Assembly (NCBI RefSeq): GCF_020085105.1
Contig: NC_058047.1
Span: forward strand, 21,966,001-22,030,000
Origin: Siniperca chuatsi
Lineage: Eukaryota > Chordata > Actinopteri > Centrarchiformes > Sinipercidae
Direction of reading: 5' to 3'
DNA: 64,000 nucleotides
Numbering within the stretch: the first letter of the stretch is position 1; every line of letters starts with the position of its first letter. Made by a program: the position numbers and the translations under genes. Below, in pieces: positions 41,500-53,154 of the stretch. Below the pieces are notes generated by a model, which saw only the letters and a list, made by a program, of their open reading frames with translations, had not been told where the DNA came from and did no database searches.

Positions 41500-42390
41500 T
41501 GGAGTGTAAAGGGATTGCCACATAGGAAGAAACACGACGTATTTGCACAATCAATTGATTATTAATTAAATACTGCATTCAATAATCAGAAGTAGGTTTA
41601 CACATACAAGGAATTTGTTTTGGTATTTTGGTGCAAAACAATAAACATAGTAGAAATCTCATAAATATAACGCAAGTACTGCAAGTCAAAAATCATACAT
41701 ATAAAATATCAAATTAACAATATGATATTAAAGAATATAAACGAATATTATAAGAAAATAATAAAGAATATGTACAATGTGACTTATGTAAATTACAGTT
41801 TGTGCAGGGATGTGCAATGTGCAAAATATCTACATGGGAATGTGCAAAAGTTTACAGTATGAGTATACTGTACTATAAGTGTGTGTGTGTGTGTGTTGGG
41901 GGGTTGGATGTTGGGGGTTTTGGTCTTGATGGAGCGCAGCCTCCTGCCGGAGCGGAGTGTCTGAAACAGTTTGTGTCCGGGGTGGGAGCGGTCAGCCACA
42001 ATGCTTCCTGCTCGCCTCAGTGTCCTGGAGGGAAGGTAGATTGCAGCCAATCACCTTCTCTGCGGAGCGAATGATACGCTGTAGTCTGCCCTTGTCCTTG
42101 GCAGTGGCAGCAGCTACCAGATGGTGAAGGAGGAGGTGAGGATGGCGGTGTAGAAGTGCACCATCATTGTCTTTGGTAGGTTGAATTTCTTCAGCTGCAG
42201 CAGGAAGTACATCCTCTGCTGGGTTTTCTTGGTGAGGGAGCTGATGTTCACTTGAGGTCCTGGGTGATGATGGTGCCCAGGAAGCGGAAGGACTCCACAG
42301 TGTCTACAGGGGAGTCACACAGGGTGATGGGGGTGGGTGTGGCTGGGCTTCCTTCCTGTAATCCACAACCATCTCCACTGTCTTGAGAGC
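41500..42390 (-). pseudogene. Decayed LINE reverse-transcriptase 3' end (minus)
   Basis: On the minus strand the frame reads TLRRAGSIVADRSHPGHKLF and RSGRRLRSIKTKT, with FLLQLKKFNLPKTMMVHFYT before them. This is the C-terminal tail of a fish non-LTR retrotransposon polymerase ORF. Stops and frame changes interrupt it. The AT-rich part from about 41800 down to 41500 fits its 3' UTR. The catalytic core is absent, so it is a 5'-truncated dead copy. Confidence 0.7.
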
Positions 42391-42839
42391 ATGGAGCTCT
42401 TCATATACATATACCAATATTTAAAGTCATCGCCGCTTTCACTTTTACATTGTTGGACCAAAATGGTGTATCATACTATTAAAATATTACATGATTTTCA
42501 ACTGGGAACATTAGTTGACCTTTAAAATCCTTCCAGACAGTGAAAAACGTCTGCCTACAGCCTAATTGAAGCTTTGTGGACTTTAAATTAAGACCATTCT
42601 GGACAGAATTTAGAAAAACAGACTAACATGATTCTGCTAATGGTACAGACTCCTAAATACCCATTCAAAACTTGTATTTCTATAGGTTAACTTTTTTTAT
42701 CCTGTTGGTGTTTGGTTGTCTCTACTGAGTGGAAATACCTAATTAGGAGTGTAAATAAGTAAACAGTAATAATCATCTTTGTATTTACATTATACATTTA
42801 AACCGACATTAAGTGTGAGTGTAATCCCACAGGTCAGTG

Positions 42840-43615
42840 TTCCCTAACAAACCCATCAGCTGGCAGGGTTTGACTTTCCTTATAAGATCAAACACCAGCA
42901 CCCATAACTCCCAAAATAACATCAATGAGACTGTCAAGCTCAGGTTTAGTGCCTTTTTGTTGAGCTGCACATTTGAATATGTTAGACCAAGTTTTAACCA
43001 CTTGGGTCAATGGGTCCATGTTGACCACGTGCTGGTCAAGCAAAGGAGCACCTTCAGCGGAAGACTCATCCCACCAAAAAGCACCACAGAGCGCCACAGG
43101 AAGTCATTCCTGCCTGTGGCCATCAAACTCTTTAACTCCTCCCTCTAAGGGTTAGCCTGTATGACCCTAGGTCACTAAATTGGACATTGATCATTACATC
43201 TCTGCCATAATTGAATAATTGTGCAATATTCTGTGTACTACTCCCGTGCAATATTAGTTTTCCCATGTTAGTTTTTCTTATTTATTGTTATTGATATTAT
43301 ATACCTCTATTACTGCTGTGCAATATCTTAATAATCTCAATAAGCTACACTTAACTCGACAGTACATGCACCTCTGCTTATTACTTATTTTATTAAATTG
43401 TATTATTATACTGTATTATCATCATCAACCGGTAAACCCACTTGGTACTTTACACTTAGTTTATCTTATACTTATACCCACCTGATACTTAATTTATTTT
43501 CTGACCTGTTTTTATAGTGTTTTATAGTGTATCATATTGTTTGCTAGTACTTTCTCCTGTGTGCACCGACGTAAAGGCGAGCTAAGTATTTCTGATTCTG
43601 ATTCTGAAACAAACT
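42840..43615 (+). pseudogene. Decayed LINE 3' end (plus)
   Basis: The frame ending at 43148 contains GRLIPPKSTTERHRKSFLPV and AIKLFNSSL, resembling the end of a fish non-LTR polymerase ORF. It is followed by an AT-rich 3' UTR closing with TTTCTGATTCTGATTCTGA, a short tandem tail of LINE type (about 43590-43608). It is oriented away from the copy at 41500-42390. Confidence 0.6.
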
Positions 43616-44250
43616 TGCTACATGTAATGTGCTACCCTTTGCACATCTTATCTTCCCCTGTCCCAGAGGATTATTGTGGCTGAGGCATGAGAGATGTCTT
43701 TGGAGATGTCTTTTTGTTGTGTACAGAACCACATTTGCTATGGATCAGGTTTTATTACCCCAAGGACTGGTGCTAACCCCATATCTAAATACATGTGTGT
43801 AATATTGTTTACACTAGCAGCACATGCAGGGTTTAAAGAGGGCCTGGGGCTTGTGTAGAGTGAATACTTGTTCTGAGCCAGATTCAAATGACAGCACAAT
43901 CTGTCAGTGTTGAGTCTGCCACTCAGTTTAAATCTTTACTTAAGTCAGTAATTACGCAATTATTATGTTTTCCTCACATCCTGTCTTCCATCTTTACTGA
44001 AACACATTAGCTACAAACAGATGTACCTGCTGTCTCCCTTTGAGGTTTGCAAAGGTATTGTAGGAGTACGAAACAGGGTTGACGGAGTAGTTGAGCCGTC
44101 TTTGGTGTGAAAAACTGACACACTGTTGTGGACAAGAGTTAAACGGTCTGAGGAGTTTTTTCTGAGGAGTCAAAACAAGAGCTCAGAGCGTGTGTGAGGG
44201 CACCCATGCTTACAGAGGCTAGCAACACTAAAGAGAGACTGGCATTGTGG
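43616..44250. other. Intergenic, no feature seen
   Basis: Between the LINE tail and the serbp1 promoter. No supported gene or repeat. Confidence 0.5.
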
Positions 44251-44259
44251 ATAGTGTAG

Positions 44260-44469
44260 TTCTTTATTGGTCCATTCCGTAATTAAGTCAATTGCATCTC
44301 ATTTCGAAAAAACTACATGTCCCACCCGCGCCATCCCTGAAGTCCCGGATGTCTATCGCGCCGGAAGAGAAGAAGGTCCTTTTCCCAGCCATCTTGTGGC
44401 TTCATCTAGCGAAGTGTTCGCACCAAGCCTCGTAGAATCGGAGGAAAATCCTGCTGAAGGGGCGCCATC
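44260..44469 (+). promoter_or_regulatory. serbp1 promoter and 5' UTR
   Basis: CpG-bearing, TATA-less. ATTGG (inverted CCAAT) at 44266-44270; ACTACATGTCCCA at 44312-44324 resembles the ZNF143/THAP11 element; CCGGAAG at 44361-44367 fits an ETS/GABP site; GCCATCTT at 44388-44395 fits YY1. This set and order is typical of housekeeping promoters. The start site is probably near the pyrimidine run CCTTTTCCC at 44378-44386. Confidence 0.55.
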
Positions 44470-47400
44470 ATGCCCGGACAAATGCAAGAAGGTTTTGGCT
44501 GTGCCATAACCAATCGGTTCGACCAGTTATTTGACGACGAGTCGGATCCATTTGAGCTGCTGAAGCAGGCTGAAGTGAAGAAGAAGGAGGCTCCTGCTCC
44601 TGGTGCCGCCAAGACTGCAGCCCAGGCGGCCAAGCAGACGAAAAAGGAGTCCCAAAAAGACAGAAAGGCCCCACTGGCTGATAAGAAAGAGGAGACCCAG
44701 GCACCCGTCCCACTTAAGAAAGATGGTAAGATCTATTTCTGCGTTTTAGGTCTCAATCAAGCTGCAAGTAAAATATTTTAGGCTAACAGGCTAAGTTGCT
44801 TGCTTACTAGCTAGCAACGGTTCATAAGCCCCCGTGACATGAGGTCCGAATGGCTGCTTTTGTGTTTCTGTCAATTGCTGGAACGATGACATTTATTCAA
44901 ACATATAATGCAATGGGATCTGTGGGGCTTAAGCGATTCGGTGATGAACGGTTTGCAGGCCAACTTGTTTTGGCTTGCCCCCACCCCCATCGGCCTTGTT
45001 GAACAGGCAGAACCTGAAAGCCTGGCTAACTAGAGAAAGTGGCCTTACGATGTTTAAATGTTAACTTACCCCTGTCAAATTGTGACCTTCAGTAAGGCCA
45101 CTTGTTGTTGGCTTTGCCCGAAATTGGCCGAAAATACGTCGTTTCTACTGCCTCTTCAAAATATGTTTAAATTAAACCGGCGTAAAGTAAAATCTTACAC
45201 AAGCAAATACATCTTGTTGAAGTAAACACGGTAACTTTATCGTGGTGGATTTGCAGGTGGCTTTGTCAAACATTGGGAGCAGCACTGCTCTCATGGTGAT
45301 GCACCTCGTGGTTGTAGCGCGGGGCGTGTTAAAAGCACAGCCTCCAAACTGCCACTTCCCATTGGAGCACAATACATGTGATCGGCAGGTCGACACCAGA
45401 TCATTTACTTTCCCATTTTGGGTTACAGCTCACTATCTGTGTAGATTGTCTCAATATTAAATTTATTGTGAAGCCTGTAAAAACTACCCCAAAGTGAACA
45501 TTTTGGTGTTGAAATGTGTTTGTAAAACTTAACTTAGATTTATTACATGCAGAATTGAAGCATCCCTAAGATGTATACCTGCTTACAGGCAGTTAGTTGT
45601 AGTTCATTATTATCATGTAAGTCTGCCAAGAGTGCTCATATCTGTTTGCTTGAGAGAAGATGAGACAGGTGCGCAGACTATGGTGCACCCAGCTGCTACT
45701 GTGTAGTGGAGGGTGTCTATTTTGGTAGTTGGTGATTAAGGCAATGGGTGGGACTTGGTTGTGTCACACTGGTCCAGTGGTAGTCAACCATGTGCCATGG
45801 AGGGTTAAACACTTTCAAGCACAGAGTAACTGATCAGCACACTTTTCAGAGAGTGTTGATCAGTGTTTCTTCCACAAAATCTTTGAACTCCATAGTTTCA
45901 ATTGTTAACACTATGTTTTATTAATCAGATTACATTGCGGACGGAAGAAAGTTGCACAGTATTTAATAAATTGATCTTACCAGCTGGCTTAGTTCTTTAA
46001 TTCTGCACATTATTTGCTCCATTTACAAAGAACAATTACCACCACTTCTTTCTGTTGTCTGGAGCCTCAGCGCTGGGTCCTGATCTATCAATGCTATTGG
46101 TCCTCTAATCCTCCTGTTGTGGTCAATCCTAGGTGCTGGCATGAGGAGAATGGGCCGCAAGCCGGAGGGCGATGGCTCCAGACCCCAGGGCGGCCAGGGA
46201 GAGGGGCGCCCCCCCACAGACAGGCGGCCTGTGGACAGACGGCCCCCGCGCCGCTTCGAGCGGCCTGCTGGTGACGCTGGTGAGAAGCCTGAGGGAGGCG
46301 AATTCTCCGTGGAGAAGTGAGTTCAGTTTCCAGTTAGCAGACATTTTAATAGAACAACAACCATATATGAGGAGAGTGAATCCACTGCTATTATACCTTC
46401 TTTTTTTGTCTTTTTTTTTTTTTAAACAGGGCGTTTTCTAGCTCCACATGAGCCAAAAGCAGTACTCAGTAGGGGGTGGGGTAGGGTCAGCAACTGTTAA
46501 AGGCGTTGCTTACAGTGATAAGCCTTAGTATGTTAGAGTTTTGTCCAAACTTCTAGGTACATGTGGCTCTTTATCCTTAGTTTACTTGTATAAAATTGAT
46601 AAAACAAACAAAACATTATAAAATGCTCAAACGTAGATTTAGACCAACTTTAAACATCAGTCAACCAAGGCTAAGTTAAAAGCCATAATCCTTTTTTTTT
46701 TATTTATTTTATTTTTTTTGGTGGATTAATAGCAAAATCTAGCTGTCCACATTGTCACCCAAAAAACCCTCAGTTAAGTGGTAAATAAAATAAAGCCTCC
46801 GATAAACACAGAAACCCGTGCGTCGGTGGGAATTTGACGATGTTCTTTGTCCCTCTCTTTAGACCCATTGGTGATAGGCCGATGAGAGGACGCGGCGGTG
46901 GAAGAGGAGGCCGTGGAGGCAGAGGGCGTGGCATGGGCCGCAGCGATGGCTTTGATTCCAGAGGGAAACGTGAATTTGATAGACACAGTGGCAGTGACCG
47001 ATCGTAAGTACCTTTTCAGCTCTTATATAGCCCTTAAATAAAATTATCATAATTTACACCATGTGTGTTAGATGTTTGTGTGTGTTTTCATGCAGTGCAT
47101 GTGTCATGATCCTGGCTAAAGCAAATGTTGTTTCAGTAGTCTGAAAGGTGAGGAGAAACGTGGTGGAAGTGGATCTCACAACTGGGGCACTGTCAAGGAT
47201 GAACTAAAGTAAGTTCTTATATATGCAACTACAGAAACTTTGCATGATGGGAGGTTGGAGTTACAGAACACTTTCTTACTGAGAACTTGAGGAAATAACA
47301 CCATAAGCATGTGATAGGTTTCTCCTTGTATGATGTATTTTTAGAGAACACTTGATAGTGTTTTATAGTTGTGGGTGTATAGGTAGGTCTTGGTAGGCTT

Positions 47401-50400
47401 AGGTATTCAGATTTTGTAAGTTCTGATTCTGCTCATGGATACCAAATCATATCGAATCCTGGTTCAGAATCGTGTCAAAATACTCAGTTGCCAGTTTATT
47501 AGCTACCCTTTTCTAAAACTAATGCAGTGTAATGCAACAGCCTTGCAATAAATACTCACTCCATGAAGGTTATAAAGAGGTGTTGATTCAACATTATGGT
47601 CATTTTAGAGGCTGTAGTTTGTGGTGCTGTTGAACTGTATTGTCATTGATATATTAAATATACTACAAATATATTAAATATTACAAACACCCGAGTACAA
47701 TGCGATAGAATTCTACCACAGCACCACAAACTACAGTCTTGTATGAATAAATGAATATAAATGACAGCGAATAAATATAAAATTTAATATAAAACACGTA
47801 TAGAATAAATATAAATGACCATAACGTTGAGTCAACACCTTTTTTCAAGAAAAACTTTTTATAACCTTTTATAACCTTTATGAAGGTAGGAGTTATTGCA
47901 TTGCTGACTGTTACACTAGACTGCTTTTGCTAATATCTATGCTGCCATAAACAGTTGTCATAAATTACAATGGTTTTCCCCATCCTTTTTAGTTAAAGTC
48001 CTCCTCCACTCAAAAATATGTTTTTCTTCTTGTTCCTACAGTTGGATGTTTGAGCTTCACTGTGCAGAATGATGTATGTGCAGAGTTTGACACTAGAAGG
48101 CTGTTTGCACATTCATCTGCTGAAAGTGGAAAGTTTCTCTGTGCTCATTGAAAATGTGATTTTGAGGGGTGGGCCTACGAGCATAATTTGTGACAGCACA
48201 AATAGTTTGGAAGCCAACCCTTTGCAACTTTGACATGTGTGATGTAGAAACTTGAAGTCGCCAGCACACATACACTGAGAAAGGACTTTGCAGTGAAGTA
48301 GGAGACGTCTTGTATCCAGCAGGAAAACTTTAGAAATTAACAAAATTTGCATATTCATAGATTCTGGAGTTTTTAATGAGCTAGGAGTAGATGCCTTTTT
48401 AAGGATTTTATTGTGGAAATTATACTTTTATGTGGAAAAAACATATCAGACACACATTATTGTTCCAAGCAGACTATTTGTATATATGTTTTAATACATG
48501 TCTGGAGGGGAGCTTTAAACAGCAAAATGAATAGAAATATTATGTGGCTTGCCATGCATAAAGACGACAACAAGGTCCAAACGTTAGCAATCAATAAGCA
48601 CAATGGAAAAGAGTATTTCTTAATAATTCCCCAGTTCTCAGTACCAAGCCTTATGTCTTGATGAATAGAAATGTTGACATCTGACCATGAATTTTTTCTT
48701 TTATAGTGAGCTTGACCAATCAAACGTCACTGAAGAGAACCCTGAAGGAGAGGAGCATCCACCTGCTGACTCTGAGAATAAGTAAGTTTTTTTGTTTTTG
48801 TTTTGTTTTTTGTCTGTTTTTTTGGTCTTCATATGTCCTCATTAATAAGAATAAATTGTGGTTTAGCTGTAATTTATGAAGTATTCATAACTTAGAATTT
48901 GTTTGCGCTGCATAGTAGCTAGTGTGGTAAGCAAGAATACCAAGTACAAATCAACCTGGATTTATATTAAACATTAACGCTGTGACACTGTGTGTCTGTG
49001 TATGTTGAAGGGAGAATGAGGTTGAGGAAGTGAAGGATGAAGGCCCCAAGGAGATGACTTTGGACGAATGGAAAGCCATGCAGGACAAGGAGCGGGCCAA
49101 GGTGGAGTTCAACATCCGTAAGGCCAACGAGGGCGCTGAATGGAACAAAGGATTTGTGCTGCACAAGTCCAAGGCAGAGGTTAGTCAAAACCATATCTCT
49201 CCTTGTTCTGAATACATCTATATTTCACATTCAGTTTTGGTGATGACTTTGATAGACTATGACAGACTTGACTATGTAGACCTTGCTAATATTTTGTGTC
49301 AGCTCAAAAGAAAACATATTTCTTTCATTCCAATGCAATGTAATAAGATAAATGTACAAATAGGCACCAAACAGCAACCCATTATTATCAAGGAAAACCC
49401 ATCACTTTAGAGTTTTCAGTGAGTAAACTAGAAGGCTGTCTGTCCACGCACATCAGGCTTTACACAAGCGTCACTTAATTAGCTGCTAAATAAAAGTGCG
49501 AAAGGTCCTTGACAGCTGCGCGTCACATGCTCCACTCCACAGGACTAGGAGAAAGTTGTAGCTGCCTGACATTGTAAATTCATTTGAATTTTGTTTGTTA
49601 CTTTATGTATACTTTAAAAATAGAGATGTCATGCATATAATTTATTAAGCAGTAAACTAAAAATTCAACAGTGTAAACCAAAAGTAACACTGACTCACAT
49701 AGTTTTGTTCGCATCTGTATGTGCACTAAACAATGTCTCACCTTCATTCTGCATTTTTATTAAAGACGTAGAATAATTAAGATTGAAGCAGTTCGTTGGG
49801 CAAATGCATTTACTCAGGCCAGACATGAACCGATGGCATTTACAAGTGAGCCCTGACCCACATTGAGCCAGGATGTTTGGGAGATGCAGTTATTGATTTT
49901 TGCAGGCAGGAAATGTAGGACTTGACAGGGTATTGTATTTTGAAAAATATAATTAAATTGTATTTCCCCTATTTAAAACATTGGCATTTGTTGTTGGCAC
50001 AAACGTGATTCTGCTCAGTATGTTGTGTTAATGTTTGGATTCTTTTGCATCTCTCCAACACAGGACAAGAAGAGCGATGTGATTGACCCTGAGGTTGAGG
50101 AGTCTAAGGTAAAATCTCTACTGTTGTTGCTCAATATCTGAACTCAAATCATACATGTAAACAAAATTGAAAAAACCCCAAAACTATTTACCCCTATTCA
50201 GTTAGAGGATGAGCACCACTTCCGGAAGCCAGCCAATGACATTACGTCCCAGCTGGAGATCAACTTCGGAGACTTGGGCCGTCCAGGCCGTGGACGCGGT
50301 GGACCACGTGGTGGTCGAGGTGGTCGTGGCCGTGGTGCTGCTGGTGGTGGTGGCGGCGGCGGCAGCGTCGAAGCCACTAGGCCAGTCCGTGGAGGGAGGA

Positions 50401-50751
50401 CTGACAAGGTAGATAATCTTACAGGAAGCTTAGCTGTTGTGTCACCCAAGTACTTGCATTGAAAATATATTTTTCTCGTTGGAATTCCATATCATACTGC
50501 CTAAAGATAAATAAGGATTCAGTGTACCTGTAAGAATGAAGGTTACCAGTGAAACTTGAATTGTGGAGTCATTTTAAGCCATTTTCCAAAGCCCCCCTTG
50601 CCATAAAATCCTTTCATCCCCTTCATTGTTCTGTGGCACATCTTAAAATGTTTGAATTTTCTAACTCCTGCTTAATGTTTGCTTTTCCTCACAGTCATCT
50701 GCGTCTGTGCCCAACGTGGACGACCCAGAGGCCTTCCCAGCCCTGGCTTAA
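44470..50751 (+). CDS. serbp1: SERPINE1 mRNA-binding protein 1
   Basis: RNA- and ribosome-binding protein of the cytoplasm; it stabilises mRNAs and occupies the mRNA channel of idle 80S ribosomes together with eEF2. Exons: 44470-44725, 46133-46316, 46863-47003, 47137-47208, 48707-48781, 49011-49179, 50064-50108, 50202-50408, 50695-50751 (TAA). Phases join cleanly; 401 residues (human 408). Diagnostic parts: [20 protein letters not shown] start, [11 protein letters not shown], arginine-rich [16 protein letters not shown] segment, first RGG region, [61 protein letters not shown], second RGG box and the ending [10 protein letters not shown]. The stretch that precedes DLDQSN in longer human isoforms is absent. 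The second RGG box holds a run of seven glycines. HABP4 is the related family, but the length and ends fit SERBP1. I cannot tell the a from the b paralog. Confidence 0.96.
46680..46720. repeat. Poly(T)-rich simple sequence in a serbp1 intron
   Basis: T runs broken by A, with no other element identity visible. Confidence 0.6.
47526..47917. mobile_element. Palindromic MITE-like element in a serbp1 intron
   Basis: The ends are imperfect inverted repeats: AGTGTAATGCA...CATGAAGGTTATAAAG...GTTGATTCAACATTATGGTC on the left, and GACCATAACGTTGAGTCAAC...TATAACCTTTATGAAGG...GTTACACT on the right. An inner pair, CTGTAGTTTGTGGTGCTG and CAGCACCACAAACTACAG, is a perfect inverted match. It is noncoding. No clear target-site duplication was seen. 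Confidence 0.65.
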
Positions 50752-52060
50752 GCCCTGGCTGTTGTCCCTCAGGCCTACAGGAGCCTCTTAAGCACCTCCA
50801 CTACGAGGCTTGCATGTTCCTGGATCCTTCAGCAAAGTGAAATGATGGAGAAGACTGTCATTAACTATGGCACTCAATGTGAGGACTGAGTTTTACCCAA
50901 TAAAAACAAAAGAAAGATGGAAAAAAAAAAACAGAAATTAACACAAAAAAAAAACAAAAAAAGAAAAGGACTTCTTGCTACTCTGGAGCAACTTATTGGT
51001 AGAGGTTTTGTACTTGGAAACAAAGTAGCAGGGATGTTTTCATACAGTATTTTTTTCAGAGGTTATGCATTGTCCATTGATACATTTTTGTAATTGCTGC
51101 TTGAAAATATGTATTTCAAAATGTAAGCATAAGAAGAGTGTCTTTAGTTTGGTGTGAGCCATTGCTTGCTTTAAAATGGGCACTGTGGAGCTCCAACCCA
51201 AGCTCATAAGCTCTGCAACACCAGGTATTTCCGATGAAGTTAGAGCTTCACTCATTGAGATTTACGGATTTTTTTCTTTAGCACTGGGGTATTGTTTTAT
51301 ATTTTATACAGAAGGTCTATTCTTCTATGATCTTCAGCCTGTAAATCTTAACTATTTTCATAAATTCTTTCAGACTGTATTTCACATGGTGCAAAAAGGA
51401 CATCTTGATCTTTGATCAAGCGATGCTGCCTACATTTGAATGCATTGATGAAATGGCGCCTGAATCTGTATTAAGGTTCTTTTGTACTGAAATGTTCTAA
51501 AGGAGGAACATTAGGTAATTTTGGAGGAACACATTGGCGATTACTCTCCCAAATTTGTAGTGATCCTGAGACATTTGTCAGGTGGATTAATTTGATTCTG
51601 AAAGTTAGTCCATGTGTTTTGAGTTACTTGTGTTTGGGGTGCTACACACAATCTAATGTCTCTCCTCCCTGCCCATTTCATCTTGGATTACTAGCCATGT
51701 GCAAGTCAATTAATGCCTTTGTTTTACTTTAAAGAGTGATACAGAGAGGAAGTGTCTTTACACAGTTGAGATGTGGCTGTAGTCCTCTGGAAGCTCTCAG
51801 ACCTTCTTCGACTGTTTACACTCCACTCGAGCATCCTTCCACAGGCGTCAACTCGGCCCAGCTTCAGTTTGTTTCTGCAGTCTGTTCTGTGCTGATATTT
51901 TCTTCAACTGTAGCTTCCACAGTGGCACCACTGCATAATTGCTCTGAAAGAAATACAGTCGTTCATTGTGTGTAACAACTGAAGTGCTCTACAAATGTGT
52001 GAATTCTAGCCCTGCTATTAGAGACCTCTGTCGGTAAATAAAGATGGTCGATAAATTTTT
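50752..52060 (+). other. serbp1: serbp1 3' UTR with two polyadenylation signals
   Basis: AATAAA at 50899-50904 (followed by A-rich DNA to about 50970) and AATAAA at 52037-52042, implying short (about 150 nt) and long (about 1.3 kb) 3' UTR forms. Confidence 0.65.
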
Positions 52061-52445
52061 TGCATTGTCACTTTTTTTTTTTATCCTGCCTGCACACAAG
52101 CAACATGAATTTACAAAGTATTTGCTTTGTTTGCTTCTTCCTACAGCTGTATATTGCCATACATGATCTCTGACATTTAAACTGAGCAGCCGTGCACACA
52201 AATCTTTACTGGGAAAAAGTAAGTCAAATGTTTACCTCCCGTCTACCTTTTTGTTAAACTAAGTTTGGAAAATGTGTGAAAGATCAACATTTCTGGTATC
52301 CAGAGCCACGCTTGCTGCCAATGCTGATAAATACTCTTGTACATCACCCTGTCAATTGTCAATTCACCCTGTTTCAGACCAGTAGGCCATACAAGAGAAA
52401 GACAAACAAATAATCAAATGCATATGTGCCAGTGCTTCCAAGTGC
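52061..52445. other. Gap between convergent serbp1 and il12rb2
   Basis: About 390 bp with no supported feature. Confidence 0.5.
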
Positions 52446-52463
52446 AGAGGACGAAATAACCTG

Positions 52464-52469
52464 TTTATT
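52464..52469 (-). terminator. il12rb2: Putative il12rb2 polyadenylation signal
   Basis: TTTATT on the plus strand reads AATAAA on the minus strand, about 690 bp beyond the il12rb2 stop, implying a 3' UTR at about 52445-53154. Confidence 0.45.
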
Positions 52470-53154
52470 TGCATTTACATTAAAACAGACAAATCAGACT
52501 CCCATTAAGGATGTGTAACTAAATTAAGAAATCAAAAAAGTTTTGTATATGAGCTGATTCCCAAATAGAGACAGTGATAGGTTGCAAACCATTTAGAGGT
52601 TGCTGCTCAAAACAGTCTTAAACAGTTTCCAGTCTGTTGACTTAGCTGCTTCAATTTCAGGATCCTGCTGTTCATGCTTGATCACTGTTGCGGCTTACTG
52701 TGTCATGTGCTTCTCCTACTATAAGTCAAAATGTCTGCTGAGAAAAAGGCCAATCAGTGCTGTCAGCACCTGGATGCCTTATTCAAGCCGGCAGAAATGA
52801 CTATTTCTGATATACTCTCAGCCTGTACTTTGTGCATTTTGGTCATGGTATTAGTGTGTCCAATGCTGCTCTGAAGAGAAAACAATGGTAATGCATGAAA
52901 TGACAACAAAAGTACTTTTTCAGTCAAAAGTTACTAAATAACAGCTGTGGAAAACTTCAGCGAAAGCTGTTTTTGTTACAGTTCTGATTTCAATGAGCAA
53001 AGAGGTAGTTCAAGCACATCTCAGTGAGATGTGTGAAACTGACACTGAAACATTGTCATTGTGTCCAGTCTCTTTCGATTAGCAGTCTTCTTCCTCTAAA
53101 AAATGTTTTCACTCAAAACTTATCTCACCAAAGAGTTCTGGTTTCAGGTTAACA

